From Echinococcus granulosus (Eukaryota > Platyhelminthes > Cestoda > Cyclophyllidea > Taeniidae): a stretch of 64,000 bases of DNA. The stretch covers positions 324,121-388,120 of the forward strand of contig NW_020170414.1 in the NCBI RefSeq assembly GCF_000524195.1, written 5' to 3'. A model generated the notes under the pieces. That model was given only the letters and a program-made list of their open reading frames with translations, was not told where the DNA came from and made no database searches. Of this stretch, positions 38,701 through 52,197 are shown one piece after another. Every line of letters begins with the position of its first letter. The stretch's first letter is position 1. The translations under genes were made by a program, and so were the position numbers.

Positions 38701-41700
38701 ACTTACTTATTTAAGGGTATTTTACCAAAATTAACGACCTTTGTTTGAACTGTGAGAGATGGCAAAACACCAATTACAGCAAAGTTAAATTTGATTGGTT
38801 TGGGATTGTCCTTAATCTGACCAATCAATTTGCTTGTTGCAGTTACTGCGGCGGTTGGTAGAGCGTACACTTTTGCAACCTGTACCTCATTCCGACTAAT
38901 GTGAAGTTCTGACGGTGATACCGCAAAATTTTCACCTCCTTCATTGTTCTCAAATGCCAACTTTACTTCTACACCATGCGGTCCATCATTTTGCAGTCGT
39001 AGCTCTGTGACATTCTCCTTATACTCGCCAGCTAAAATTCTGAAACAGCGTAGAAGGCACAGCCAATGATAGAGCGGTAGGGCCACTCATGGGGTTGTAT
39101 TTGGTAAGGACAAAAAAACTCACAGATCTCGTGATTTGGCGGCAAGTAGGGGTCCGAATTCGAAGCAATCCTTCTCAATTATGAAGGTCTTCCTTGGTGG
39201 TTTATTCAAAGGGTAAAACTCCTCGATTTTTGAAAATACCTTTCTAGAGGATGGTGAATATGCATAGTTCAATGTTCATACCTGGGTTCAGTTACTAGTC
39301 GAGGCAGCTGACAGCAACCCTGACATTCGACTATGATTTCTTCTTTTGTCCTCAAAATTTCAAATCTTAGGAGCTCCCTGAAGTTGCCTACTCCTCGCGG
39401 AGTGAACCTCAAGGGGAGTTGGATCTGGCCATTCTCAGGCACAATCCAGCGGTAGATTGACGGGTCACTATTCGTAAAAGGGCTTCAATGAGGTCTACTT
39501 TAAAGTTATTTGAATAGAAATGTTCACAAATTTGTTTCTCATTCTTTTATATGCCAATCGCTCCTTTTTGGTAGTATACATATGATTAGGAGGGTTTTTC
39601 GGAGTTTGATGATCACCCACTTGTAACAGATGTATTTACCAAAAGTTCTGTTCAGGAATTGCCAATGATGCCTTTCCTTGCCATCGTTTGCCTCTAGAAG
39701 ATGAGCTTGTCGATGTACGTCGGGACCTCGGTGTCATTGTGGACACCCCACTGACACTTTGCAAACCTTCCGTTGCCTAGGAAGTGTGAAAAATCTCATT
39801 TCATAAGTTGTAAAAGTCAGTGAGCTTATAGTAGTGGTACCAACATGGGCGTACTTTAGGCATATCCAATAAACCTGCCTCTGTCGCTTCCGCTAAGCCA
39901 GGAGGCTTCACAATGGTGAAATAGTGGTCTACTTCACCGCATCTTTCCCTTTTAACCGGTCGGTGAACAACAGAAAATGTTATTGGTGGAGGAATTTCAA
40001 TTGCAAGCGGTCCATAGCCCAGTTGACGTCGAATCTCCTCCCGAGTTGGCAAGTGTGGCAGTAGCTTGTTCAGCACCACCGAGATGTTTGGCCTCTCTCG
40101 TTGAACATCTTCAACGCGTTCGTAGACTTGATCCACAGGCGACTCCATAATTTCGACATCCAATTTCGAATGGACAACAAAATGTGGAATACCAACGAGA
40201 TTGTCGTCCGAATTGCGAGAGGAGCCGTTTTTAGGCGCGTCCAAGTCAATAAGTGGCAGTGAGGCTTCGTTGGGGTTCTGCTCCTGGTTCTTGATATCCC
40301 AAGTGCTTAGAAGATGGCAGATTCTACGATGCTCCTTTTCGAATTCCTTTAACCTATAACAGAGTCATCTTCCTTGAACTTCTATGCTGTGGTTCTGGGT
40401 GGGCTATGCGTGGTTCGAAGTGGTGACAACGTAAGGGGCAAGTATGTGTAATTTCCATCTAATGGATAAACTCACTTGACTTCGAGGTCCGCGTACTTTC
40501 CCTTTTGTGAGCTCACTGAAGAGATCGAGGATTTCGATCCGAGATTCCTGCCAAATATCTCAATTTCAACCAAAAGAGAACGCCTACTTCCTCAAACTGC
40601 TTCTCATTGGAGATCGCATCACCACCCTAAGAATATTAGGTCCCCTGTTTGTACCCACTTACTGTTTACTTTCCTTGTGCTGTTGACGTTTCCACTCGGC
40701 CAGAGCTAAATCAACTTCCTGACGTGCGCTGTCTGGCAGTATATCATACTGCCACTCCTCCATACTCCGGTACTCTGTGACTTTGCGTTCAAAAGCGTAC
40801 TTTTCAGCCTTGCTTAAGGCCTCCTCATAACGTGCATCTGCAAGACTAATAGAAGCTATTTCACGAGTGACCGTCACCGCAAACATGTTCATCCTTCTCT
40901 TGCCTAGGGCTTTAAGGACAGTCTCACATCGTTTGGAATTGCCTATTCCACTCATGATGAGTCCAAATATACTGTCTGCCGATAGAAGTGGTGCCGATAG
41001 AGCGTCCTTCTCGGAATTCTAGGTGATCATCATTACCGCTGTAAAAAAAAACTTACCTTCAAGCTCGTGAATTCGAGATTTGCAAAGAACTCATTCAAAT
41101 TTAGGTGCACTGCATCGTAATGCTGCGCCAGCAATTTGGCGAGGTCACTTTGTCCCGACTGTGGTGAACCAAAAACTAACAAAACAATTCCAGCCTCCTC
41201 GACTCCTGTCCGCCTCTCCTCAGCATATCTTCGAAAAGTTGTCTGACTGTTAAAAGGGCTTAGATTGGGAGGCATTTTTCTGAAATGTTCTGGTGTCTGT
41301 TTTGCTGTGCCGCGTTTTGAACTTCTCAGATAACTGGTCTGCAATAGAATGCATTGAAGGGTTGGTCGCTGAACTCCCTTACCTTTGGTGTGCTAGCTCT
41401 TGACGGCTTCGGTTGAAGCTCATGTTCGTACGCCTCCACTGGCAAACTTTTCCCTGGTTTTCTCGGTGGCAGAAGCACCTCCTCAGCTTCATCAAATAAA
41501 GGCAAGAAGGTGAGACACCTTTCCTCCTATATGGATGCAAAAAATGTTATAAGACTGATAAATAAACTAGCCTTTGTCTGAATCTCGTCAAAATCAAGAC
41601 TGTAAAACTCCACAGGAAATGGACATGGATTTTTGATAATAACCGCCTGTTCATCTGTCTCTCCGTTTGGAATGAGGGGCCTGAACTCGATTGCACGCGG

Positions 41701-44700
41701 CTGGACAATCAGTCGAGGTTCAAGTCCCACACCCTGACAAGTGATTTCCAGGTGTGTTTTACTTTCTGTCAGCAGTAGGCGTATATTTTCGCTTACAGGT
41801 CCTCCTATTCTAGGCTTGTATTTAATCTATAGGTGTAAGGAATTAAAAGAGGAAACCGAAACGTACAAATACATTCTCCTTTTGGTCTGATTGCAGACTT
41901 CCAGACTTTGGCATCAATTCAAAGGAACTTATTGCCGTCTTGGGTCTTGATTCGCTCCAGTTTATGGGGAATGGTGTTGGATTATGCAACTGAACAGCCA
42001 ATATTTTGGCCTCGTCTACGTAGATCTCACCAAAGTCAAGGAGGCTATCACTCATTTTTAGTTCCGAAGCCACTACGTTAGCTACCAGTTGTATCGGTAG
42101 GACAACATGTCTGTGGATCTATTACTTGAGCCTTCAGCAACGTCCAAACTAACCTTTAAGGGTATTTCCAGGGCGATTTGCCCAGTTTCGCTATTTGACG
42201 AGTCAAATGTTATGGAAATTTCGCATCCGATTTGAACAGTCACGCCTTTTTTGGCTAACATCTTCCTGTTCATCGCCTTGATGCTCAGGTGATATGCAAA
42301 ACTGTGACATAGTTGTTTTAAGGTCAATTTTCTTTCCTTAACCTCTCCCCAGACAATATCACAAAAGTCCAGCTTATATGGCGAAAGAGTCAGTCTGAAG
42401 GAGTAAAATTGGGTTGAGAAATAGGCTTACATGTGACTAGGATGGTCGGTAGCCAGCTGAGAATTAATAAAATCTCTTTCATCCTTGCATAAATCGCTAT
42501 CCCTAGGGGGCTCGCCATTAATACGAGGCAGATTCAACACCACATGGGGGAAGCAGGCCTTTCCATGGACTCGGATTTGTTCTGGTTGCTTGCCGGCTAA
42601 GTGAACTTTAGCAAAGACTGTAAACTCCCTCGGTTGTGGTACATCCACACACATCTTTATTTCAGCAACACCCTTTCCTGGAACTTCCCCTTTTGTAGGA
42701 AACATCCGAAAATTCACATCGTTTCTATCCCAAGTGAAGTAGAAGGGACTTGGCACTTTTCCAGCGTTATAGATGTGAAAAGACTCTATCGCTTCTTCAT
42801 TAAAAAGTATCTCCCTAAATGGCACTTCATTTGTTTTGATATAGCAGTCGGAGGTTGAGCTTTCACCTTTCAAATCCACAGTGTAGTCTGGACCATCACT
42901 AACGCAACAAATCGCAGCACAACTCGCCGCCACGTCCGAATGGGCATGAAATTTAATGCAGGTGGAGACACTTTCACCTGCAGGAACAGAGCCTGACCCG
43001 GGTGTGATTGAAAAGACATCTGTGATGTGTAATGCATCAATGTTAGAGATTGAGGAGGAGTGAACAAGAGGTGTTGCAGGAATCGTGCGCAACTCCTGTG
43101 ATTTTGAACGCATCAGAAGTCTTAGCGGCTCTCGTTGGCTGTTTCTGAGTGAGCCATGAACGAGCTTCCATCGGTAGTTAACTTTAATTGGACTGGTGTT
43201 GAGCAGAAGCAGGGATTTGGTCACCTCACTTCCATTTTCAACACTTCCAAAATCCAGGAAATCGTTTTCTACCCGAAGACTGGGAAAATGGACCTCTCCG
43301 TGAACCGGGATCGTGAGCTGAAAGGAAGGGATCTTGGACAATTTTCACCTACCTTTAATGGATGTTTCAGGAAAGAGACATTTAGGTGGGTATCAACGAC
43401 AAAACTGGTTCGTTTATTGTTCGCCAAGGGCGGTGCGAATCCAACACAAAAGTTTTCCTCTCCCTTACCAGAAAGTGTAAGCTCCTATCAAAGGAAAGGC
43501 CGGTAACACGTATAGTCGAGTACTCACGAGGCTTTGTGCTGGCCTTGCGCACTCATTGAGAAAGCATGGCTTGTCGACGGCTACTTGAAGTGCAGTTTCA
43601 ATCTCAGCGAGATTGGTTATCACAATGCTCTGGTGGGCATTTTCAACGTCTTTTTCCGGTATCTGAAAGAATTTTTGATTTTTCGTCTCTCAATGCATGA
43701 TTTTACCTACTTTGAGAAGGCAAAACTCAACTGGATTTGGGACAACCTCGATCATGGGCTTGATAAACACCGCCGAGACGATACACTCTTGGAGAAGCCG
43801 TTTGTGGCCAGCGTTGCCTATCACCGTGTGGCATTTGAGGGTAAACCTTATTTCCATAGATCTGTGGATGGCAGCAAAAACAATGGCTAAAGTTTGCCAA
43901 CTATATGGGATTCCAATCGTTACGGAGGCATGTAAGTGAACCAGACTTTATTTAAACGCTGCTGTTGAAGAAGAGAGACATTTTCACTCCGTCAACCACG
44001 AACTGCGGCTTTCCCGGTAGCGAATTCGTTGAAGAGAGGGGTGAATTCTACCTCCTTGGAATATAATGCCCCTATGACTTAAAGGAATGAGCCTTTAGGA
44101 CAAGTAAGTATTTCCAAAAAGGTATGACCTCTTGAATGTGGTCGCTCTGCTTATCACCAGTCCATAAAACCCCACTAACTATCTACAGGCACACATTGAT
44201 GACTAAGAAGCTGGAGTGGTTGACGCTTCTGCGACACTTCTCTTGCAATCTGTGACCTAGATGAAGCGGTAGGCACTGTTCCTCCTTAAATGGGCTCTTA
44301 GTCTTTTCAGTTTGATTTTATCAGTCGGATACACTCGAGGTGTAGTCGAGAGGGTCACCACTGCAAATGTCTTTTGTACGAGGAGCTCGCTATCACTCTC
44401 CATCAAATGGTTCGTGGCCAATACACTGTAAAATGAAACAAACCATACCAGAAAATATGTCGGGAAAGTAACTGAGATTGAAGAGCTTTTACTTTACCTG
44501 GTGTAAAGCAATGATGCTGCATTCGACAGTATTTCCTCCCCTTTATGAGTATAAGCAATCGGTGGAAGACAGAGTGGACTTAACACAACTGCAGGATTTT
44601 TAATTAGCCAATTACCTGACGGAGGTAACCTTCAGGGAGAAATCTGCCCCCTGAAAAGGTTTGAGTTCAAATTTTGGAGGATCAAGCTGAATTTCGTAGT

Positions 44701-47700
44701 CCGGTTCCTTGGGCTTCTGCAATGGAAGGAGCAAAATGGACAACATGTGGGAAATAAATGCCGAAAATAAGCTTCAGAGGATAACACATGGGACCTCATT
44801 GCAATACCTTATTGGAATCCACCTTTCGAATGCAGTGGACATTTTCAACTGTCCATACAAGACGTTGTTGGCGCCTTCCACAATTCTTGACCACGAAAGC
44901 TCTTGTCTGTGGTAGCGATTCAAACTGCTGACCCAAAGACAACCTCAGTGGTACTTCCGGTTCAATGGTTATTGTGTTGCCAACACCAATGGCTCGCAGC
45001 TGAATGATGTGCGGAGATACCTCGGAATTCTCCACGCAGATTTCCAGTACACCAGCAATTTCCACATCAACGTCGTCGGCGCATGCCGTTACTTCAACCT
45101 GGGTCCTACCGAACGGAGGTATTGTCACTTCTTGGGGATGCACACAAAAGGTGGTGGATTTCTGCACCTATAATGCAACAAGGAGTAAATTAATCCCTCT
45201 GGAAGGCAAGACGAACGTGTGTTTCAAGTTCCATTTAATCTTATTTCTGTTGTTAGGTGTTAAAGCAGAAAGTTTAGGGTAGAAAAAACGGACAAAAGAG
45301 ATGCAATGGTTGAAAAAATAAAGCAAAGTTATTGTTCTGTTATGAGTTTGCCATTCTCCATTTCATGCAGGAGGACATGGATAAAATAACTTGATCAAAG
45401 ACCAGTAAAGAGTGTTAGGTTATCAACGGAGAGGTGACTAGATGACGCCCAAATCCCCCTTTCCTTAATTATACTGTTCTTAAAGAAAACTTACCTTAAT
45501 ACTCGTCAAGTGTGCTGGAATTGGTGATTCGTTGGAAAGCAGTACGGAGTGCTGAAAGGGCGTGAGAGCCGCAATCCTACCGAAGTCTACTTTTTCTGCA
45601 TTTATGGACAGAACTGGGCCCACGCAATGACAGACAACTTCAACTACCTGTAAAAGAGAAAGTCCTTCTTCCTCCTCCCGTTTATTTCGGTCTAGAACAC
45701 GTAAACCTTGCTACACATGAAAGTTTTAAAATAAGAAATACTTTTCATAAGGGTTTCAAACAGTAGAATTGTAAATTGTGAGCGATACAAAAAAATTAAA
45801 ACCTGGTTTCATACTACTGAGTTAAATTCAGCAGCAGTGTTAGAAAGGGTGACCACTGTAGCCTACCAGCCTTTCTAAACGAGACGTTTGCTTGAAATAC
45901 TGAAAGAAATATTGAACCCATAACTGTCTCCGTTCCTGTCTCTGTCTTATTTTTTTTCATATACTTGCCTAATGTTAATGTGATAATGATCTGAGAGGAG
46001 TATCGAGAGAAAGATGAGGATGGGGATAAAGATCCACTGATAGTTCTCTCCCTTCGCATCTCAAAATACATTTCTTCTAGCAGATTTTTAGTTTTGTGTA
46101 ATCTGGGAGTTTGCGACGCCCAGAAATGATAAGAATATGACCATCCAAAAGGGTAATTTTTTCTTGTTTATCGCTACTTCACATCTGCCAGAATTTCTTT
46201 TTCTTTTGTGTTCAGCAGGGAATTAATGGTATATAACACTATCTCAAGTCCACCATGCACAGGGTGGATGAGGATTACTTTGTGCGTGACCTGCAGTAAG
46301 TGCAGGAAGACCCACCAATCTTGGATGCAATGGTGAATAATTTGTCCCAGACTCAGAGGCCAATCCAATTTTACGGAAACTCCCTGCGGCTTGAACAACC
46401 GCGTCAAAATTTGAGGAGGATGTTATCTCGAATCACATCCACCAGGTTCGACCGACGCCTCCTGAGAGCTCAAGTTAGGCAGCAAATGTCACAGGGTAAA
46501 ATGAAGTGTGCCACCAGACTGATGCATACGAACGCATTTTACAGTCCGATACAACCTCACCTAAGCCGGTATGTGGGGTTACAACGAGAACCTTACCAGC
46601 TTCTCCGTTCCCTAGTGGTACTGATTTGTCCAAGATGAGGTTTACATCCCTCATGGTCATAATTAAACCTTATTTGATTTCCCCTTTTTAAAACCTAGTA
46701 GTAAATAGGTTTGATTTATGTTCACCTATCAAATTATGTCATTCGAATGTGTCTGCAAAATCCCTGTAAAAAACTGCGATAGGGCAGTATGACAGCTTTA
46801 TTAAATAACCCTTCTTCTATTTGATGCATTCTTCTTGAAATACATAACAGTTATATCATCGCATTGGGAAATAAAAGTAAATTTCACAATGGACACTAAC
46901 CAGAGGATTGTAGTCGGCACCAACAATCGCAACTTCGAGGTTTACTGAAACAAACCCCGTGACTTTTGCATAGACCTGCAAGGGGACATGTGTCACCTTT
47001 TCGGGTGGTAGTAGTCCCTTGAAAGAAGAACACTTAGGTAGAGTCATGAATCTGGCAGGCACGCATAATTACATTGAGGGTATTTAATACCTCTAGTGAT
47101 GTCGACGTAATTTGGACACTGGTGTTTTCCACTGGTAGAATGTGGTATTTGGCGAGAAGGTCCGAAGGATTCACAAGTGGTACAGTAAACTCTCTTGGGT
47201 GGTTAAAGAAGCACGAATCAAGCTCAATTTGCCGACATTCTGCTTGAATCTGCGGGACGCAGCATCTAAGCCTTCACTGACTATGGTATTGAAGCACTAA
47301 CCTCCCAGTGATCGGAATCTCAAAGATCTTTCCTACTGTCTCCATATTAATACGAATGCAGCTATCAGTGGACCCCACTTCGGAGGCAAAATAAGTAATT
47401 TCTGCCACTACGGTATCCATCTTTTCCAGGAGAGCTTGAGATGGACTGACAGAGAGGGATTTCGCTCCAACATTGAAGGTGATTGAAATGGGAATTGCGG
47501 AGACATTCTGCACCTTCATCATTTTTGTCATCTCAAAACCTGATAAAATGTTGGTTAAATTAATCATTCAGGAATTCGGAGATGACGACAAAATCAAAAA
47601 GCCTTTACTTCATTGAAGGAGGTCTGAATGGCATCTCTCCTAGTTTCACAGATCCTTCGAGTTATAAAATCATTCGACTTCGTCAACTCCGTTAGCAACG

Positions 47701-49316
47701 TTTTTTAGACCTATTTTACATTATCTGATTCCTGAAGCTGTCATCTTGTGTCACAGAAGAGATACTCTTAAAACAGTCTCATTTTTTTTGATTTTGGATA
47801 CGGCCACCTTGAAAATACATTAAGAATCTAAAGCAATAAAAATAGTGCGTTTTCAATGTTGGTTTTTAATGATTGTCAATAAGACAATCATCTACTTAAA
47901 GTTGGATGACGTATTTTGTCAGCAATTTCTTATCTGCTTACCAAACGCAACTTTCCTGAAGTCCACGAGGGATGGTTCAACCAATAGTTCAGGTGGGACA
48001 AATTCACCACTAAAAACATCCAAAACTTCCCTTATTTACGAGTTCTTAAGAAAAAGGTAGGTTAGAGGCGTGTACTAACCTTATCGTGATGGACTTCATC
48101 CTTGAACTGCCCAAAACTTCAAAGTCAATATTTCTTGTGAACGGACCCAAAGAAGTTGACCAAAGGGTCACCATAACTACTTGATACCCATCAGCAGTTA
48201 TGACGCCTTTCTGTGGAGCGACTCTACAATTCTCATATTTTAAATGGGCAAAGAAGGATGCTTTGATCTCACTTCTGTTATGAAGTACCAACTCAAATGC
48301 CTGAGTTGTCGTTACTAAAACCTTGCCAACATTCAGTGAGGTGAAGGAAAATTCAATCTCTGGTCCTCTACCATGACCACAGAGTAATAGATCTAGCGGT
48401 TCTTTACGTCCACTCACAGTACAGAGCGCTGTGGCGACAAATTCCTTCTCGGAGTCAGGACTGAAGGTGACAATAAAGTCCCGAAGTGATTTTGGCAATA
48501 AAATTCCATTTGGTGGTTGTAAAAGAAGTACTCCATAGTATTCCTACGATTGAAATTCCTTAAGACAATCTTACCTGTAAATTCCACTTGAAATTTACTG
48601 TCTCATCGCTGTCATTTTGAATACTAAATGAAGCAAAACTATGGGTGCCCATCAGTGTGTCTGGTAAAGTTATGGAAGACTTGGATAAAGCAACTGCTGT
48701 TTCGTAACCCTCGCCATTCAGTTCGCACACAAGTTCCTCACCTGTGCAAGCGATTGAGTTAATTCTAATTCAACTTGCCAGTTTCGCAAACAAAGATGAG
48801 AAGGCCTTGTTGATCTGATGTCTCCATTGGGGAAAAAGTGACGAGAACGCAGGCTTCATTGGCAGCACACATCACGCCTTGTGACGTGTGAACCGAGAAT
48901 GGGCTTAAAGTAACTCGGTGATATATTCATACCCAAAAGTCGTTGCCCTGAATTTAAGTGAAGATTGGAAGGTGGTACCAAATTTGATAAGTTTCTGAAC
49001 CTTTTCATTTACTAGGCAGCGAGGAAAGGTGACTCTGACGGGTCCGGTAACTTTATGAAAGTCCGAAAGGGCAAGAATAACCAGCAACATCGGGTTGCCA
49101 TTCTCCTTTCTTAAAGTGATTTCGTGTGTGTATTTAGGCAGTTCCGCGGGTGTGAATTCCAAATACATCAGCAAGTGCGTTTTATTTTCTTGCCTTTCAA
49201 TCGAATACTGTGATATTTTAAAATGGGGTGACTTTGTTTTCTCAATAAACGGTTCGCTCTTATGACATGATTGGGTATTCAAAACAATGTTGTAGGTGAG
49301 AAAGGGAAAGAATTTT
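23746..49316 (-). CDS. HYDIN: HYDIN, central-apparatus protein of motile cilia
   Basis: HYDIN is a giant protein of the C2 microtubule projection in 9+2 cilia. About 40 exons on the minus strand carry repeated ASH/MSP-like beta domains (typical: DFG.V..G......L.N and ITF.P). The 5' part, EFTPAELPKYTHEITL then FGTTFQSSLKFRATTFG, resembles the human N-terminal region. Large exons lie at about 42427-43341 and 28080-29740. A mid-protein P-loop-like segment (VLLVFGSPQSGQSDLAKLL, about 41130-41200) and the charged exons at 40.6-41.0 and 39.8-40.3 kb match HYDIN's adenylate-kinase-like insert. The last join reads EFTLE|VDNTAFRVEYAP and the end WVFYLKGITAA is typical. Stop at 23746-23748. The first exon or exons upstream of 49316 were not resolved; a candidate ATG lies near 49450. 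Introns hold an old TRIM copy (27-28 kb), a duplicated exon (35.7-36.4 kb) and featureless spacers such as 31.4-32.6 kb. Confidence 0.93.
24041..24304 (+). other. Antisense ORF in the last HYDIN intron, unidentified
   Basis: An 87-codon stretch is open on the plus strand between the last two HYDIN exons. It is GC-richer than nearby introns and reads like protein (EEWKQKRYRFVESNRLRQEV, YPDVTPEEQHPTLYWLML). It has no in-frame ATG near its start and follows an acceptor-like 'atcatagtag'. It may be an exon of a nested gene, a gene fragment, or chance. Confidence 0.3.
27040..27980 (+). mobile_element. Old TRIM copy in a HYDIN intron
   Basis: This is a diverged copy of the element at 11.8-12.8 kb in the opposite orientation. 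Its 5' LTR ends 'ggtgctaca' at 27229 and is followed by the primer-site-like tcggtggcaac. The internal region shares 'cccctaacagaa' and 'tgcagaaaagcta.taacaa' in the same order as the other copy (27345-27440). A worn 3' LTR piece is seen at about 27850-27950. It is antisense to HYDIN within one intron. Confidence 0.7.
35745..36055 (-). repeat. Duplicated HYDIN exon, copy 1 (diverged)
   Basis: This aligns with 36110-36410 over the exon and its downstream intron. It contains KRKQPITVQCSTGPIIAVFEE, open in frame, next to a GTGTAC donor. The first part of the domain (ISPASGTIAIG in the other copy) has drifted to ITTGAGGRNPI. The 5' part of the partner exon is not seen here. Confidence 0.6.
36110..36425 (-). 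repeat. Duplicated HYDIN exon, copy 2 (likely the functional one)
   Basis: This encodes GPFVISPASGTIAIGQKQ and ITVQCSSGPIKAIFDE, followed by a good GTATGC donor. It reads as a normal ASH-type beta segment of HYDIN, so it is the likelier constitutive exon. Confidence 0.6.
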
Positions 49317-50806
49317 CTTAATATCAGAAAATATTGTCTGGACTCATTAGGACTTAGATAGAGGTTAATAAAAGTCTAGTAAAGGGAGTCATTAAAGTGT
49401 AGTTTACCTACAGAACTACTCCTCTTCAGCTCTGACTGAACAACTTTCATTTGCAAAATAAGAAAACCTAAAATGAAAAGGCAATTATAGAGTAGTTTGT
49501 CAAGGAAGTTTACAATCCAACATTTTTATCACCTATTAGATCAGAATCGATATGAACCTTCGAAAAACCTTTCAAAAAAGAGGAGACTCTAAAAAAAGCA
49601 ATTCAAAAGTAAAAAACTATTGGAGATATGATAAAAAACCTAGAGTGCCCAATTTTACTACCGATTTCCGCAATCCTTTGTAATACTTACGCCAACGTCA
49701 CATATGCATTTATTCAAAGTGCAACATCGTAGCAATTAAATGCGTACAATGCACCTGCTATTAAGATCGACATTTACTAATCCACTCTGTCTTGTCATTC
49801 AATATCATAAGTTTACAATTAATGTTTATGTAAGAATCAAGAGAGTTAAAAGGCCTGTCCTACTAGCTCAAAAGACTTTTTAACAGTTTCTCTGCGTTGA
49901 TAGATTTATATGGACATGAAAAAGAGCATCTGGTGTGCATTAAAAGTGAAGACACTCCCTAAGGTCAAAAATTCTATGACCTAGAGCACTGTTTGGCGCA
50001 TAAACAGCGGGGCGTCAAGGACTTCCTCCATAAACGCAACTTAGTCAACTGTAACACTTGATTTAATCAGCAAAATGCAGTAAGGATTATTCCAATGTAA
50101 CACTAAAAATGCAATAGTAAAGCAGCTAGAAGGCTGTGAAATTCCACTAGAAGGTAAAAATTTGATAAAAGGATATTTCGTGATCCAAAGTAATCAATAT
50201 GTTTTACTAACGGATTACAAGGCAACATGCACCCAGAAACTATACATAGGAAATACGCTTCTAATGGTTGCAACTTGTTTCTTAATCCTAATAAAATATC
50301 TTTGCTTTCTGTTAGCGTATAAAACCCGTTTATGCACAGTATTGGCAGAAGTTGGAGTGACTTTTGCAAGCCAATTAACATGCCATACTCCCAATATTCG
50401 AAATGAATCATCACCAGCTGCCCAGTAGGTGGTTTATGCGGAAGAAATGGACCAACAATAGCTTGATTTATTAGCAACAGCCAAAGCTTTAGAACTGCTT
50501 TTTGTTCAATATTTTAAATACTAGCACCGAAACCATTCTTCCTATTTTTCCTCGATTCTTAGACAAATTTATGCATTCATCGCAGCTTTGAGCTGATTAT
50601 CAAATTACATATCAGTGGAATGACTTCTATATATCTAATTCTGTTATAAAATTTGTGCCGTGTTATTCCATCCACAAATGAACCGTATGACTGGTGGCCT
50701 GGGAACACGTGCACAGTCCCAATTAGTTAACCAGATCTATGCTTAAATAATCCGCGCCATAATTTTCGTTTGTAATTCGTCAAGAGCTCTGGCGCTTGGC
50801 GAAATC
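49317..50806. promoter_or_regulatory. Divergent 5' region of HYDIN and OST3/6
   Basis: AT-rich spacer between the 5'-most supported HYDIN exon (minus) and the OST3/6 start (plus). It must hold both promoters and the unresolved first HYDIN exon or exons. Two short minus-strand exon-like pieces bounded by AG and GT are visible (about 49430-49460 and 49540-49600), but their phases do not all fit. Confidence 0.45.
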
Positions 50807-52197
50807 ATGGTGTGCAGAATGCACATTGTTTTGTTCCGGATCTTTATGCTATGTCTCACGTTTGGATTTGTCACTCCTGATACAGTATGAGTTTTCGCAT
50901 ATTTATCTTTTAACATTGTATAGAAATCGCTTGACGACAGAATCTTTGCTCTTAAAACTGCCCCCAGGGATAATGATCTCATCATTGTTAATATGGAATT
51001 TTTTGAGGAGTGCGTCCTTTCTTCTCCGCGAAATTACTCCTTTGTTCTTCTGGTTGGAACAAAGGGGGAATCTTGCGACCATTGCAAGTATGACGCTCTT
51101 TAAGTTCACCTGCTTAGACCTGCCATTGCCGCTCTTTCTAACGTCGCTAGACAATGGAATAGGCTACACCCGAATTCATCGGAAATATTTTTTGGTTTTG
51201 TAGACTTTGTGTACAACCTAGAACTGGTTCGTTTAGTAAGACCTTTATTAATGTCGAGTTTCATAGCTACAAGTGAAAACCGCTCCTTTTGTTTTGTTCT
51301 TCGGACGCCATGCTAGTATAGGCGATTGCGACAGAACAAGCCACCCACAAATTGTGGCCACCCCTGCCCTAATAGCCGCTTGGATTTCTAAAATCTCCGA
51401 CATAAATGTTGGTGCAAGCATTGAGCATTACCATCCACCCTTTTTCTTACAGGTTGAAGCCGCTGTTTCAAGGGATTTTTCAATCCTTTTACCTATTGCT
51501 TGCGTTCTTCTATTTTGTGCAGTCTTAAAGAAATTTACTTGGCTGAGAAATACTAAGTTTATTGCTTCGCTTTGTTTGGTAGGTTTTATAGGTTATGTTC
51601 CTATCCACTCCCTTCCTACTCCCGTTTATGTGCTGTTTATTTTAAATCTCACCGTTTAGACATTTATCTGCAGCATGTGCTCCGGATTAATGTGGGTTGT
51701 TATTAACTCGATGCCTTTTGTGGCTCTTCAAGATGGGAAGGTAATCCGATTTTACTCTATTCCTCTGTATTTCTCTAGGTAGTTTATTTTTATCCTGAAA
51801 ATCGTGCCCAGTTTGGTTGCGAGTGCCTACTAATTGTCCTCTTTTGTATCCTTTGTGCTGAATCCAGCCTCCCAGTTAAGTAAAATGTCACTCATTTTTA
51901 CAATTGCGACTTGTTTTTCTTAACTGCTACTGTTGGTCAGATGCTATGATCAGTGGTGGGCTTATCTTTCTCACAACCAAGTGCTCGAAATTCCGAAAAA
52001 ATACCTTTATGTACAGCAGTGAGTTGAAACCCTACTTTTTCATATCTACCCTTCTATTTCGTTAATAAGTGCTATGCTTTCTCTCTAACCTTTATCCTCC
52101 AGTCCGGGTGCTGGTCGGTGTTGGCGTGGCAGTACTTGGTTTCAATCAGATGGCCGAATACTACACCCTTAAGGCAGGGTACTTACCCTTCCAGTAA
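50807..52197 (+). CDS. Oligosaccharyltransferase subunit OST3/OST6 (MAGT1/TUSC3 type)
   Basis: This is a subunit of the ER complex that transfers N-glycans. Its lumenal thioredoxin-like domain forms mixed disulfides with substrates. Eight exons in phase: 50807-50884, 50924-51087, 51118-51235, 51267-51578, 51660-51740, 51779-51845, 51941-52018 and 52103-52197 (330 aa; human MAGT1 is 335). Signal peptide (VLFRIFMLCLTFGFV). The thioredoxin-like domain has RNYSFVLLV, the redox motif CDHC at residues 77-80, FFGFVDF and a TAPFVLFF segment matching the family's SAPT. The C-terminal half has four TM helices with MCSGLMW, YPENRAQFG, ISGGLIFL and the final LVGVGVAVLGFNQMAEYY before LPFQ and stop. Introns 1-3 and 5 are 39, 30, 31 and 38 nt. 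The reading is continuous through all joins. Confidence 0.93.

Noticed and set aside
46300..46638. 112-codon plus-strand ORF and overlapping minus-strand ORFs within HYDIN
   Set aside because: The frames on both strands compete, and none shows HYDIN or other motifs; treated as intron.
50103..50477. 124-codon minus-strand ORF, hydrophobic
   Set aside because: It begins at a TTG, is AT-rich and has no motif. The hydrophobic look follows from T-rich codons.
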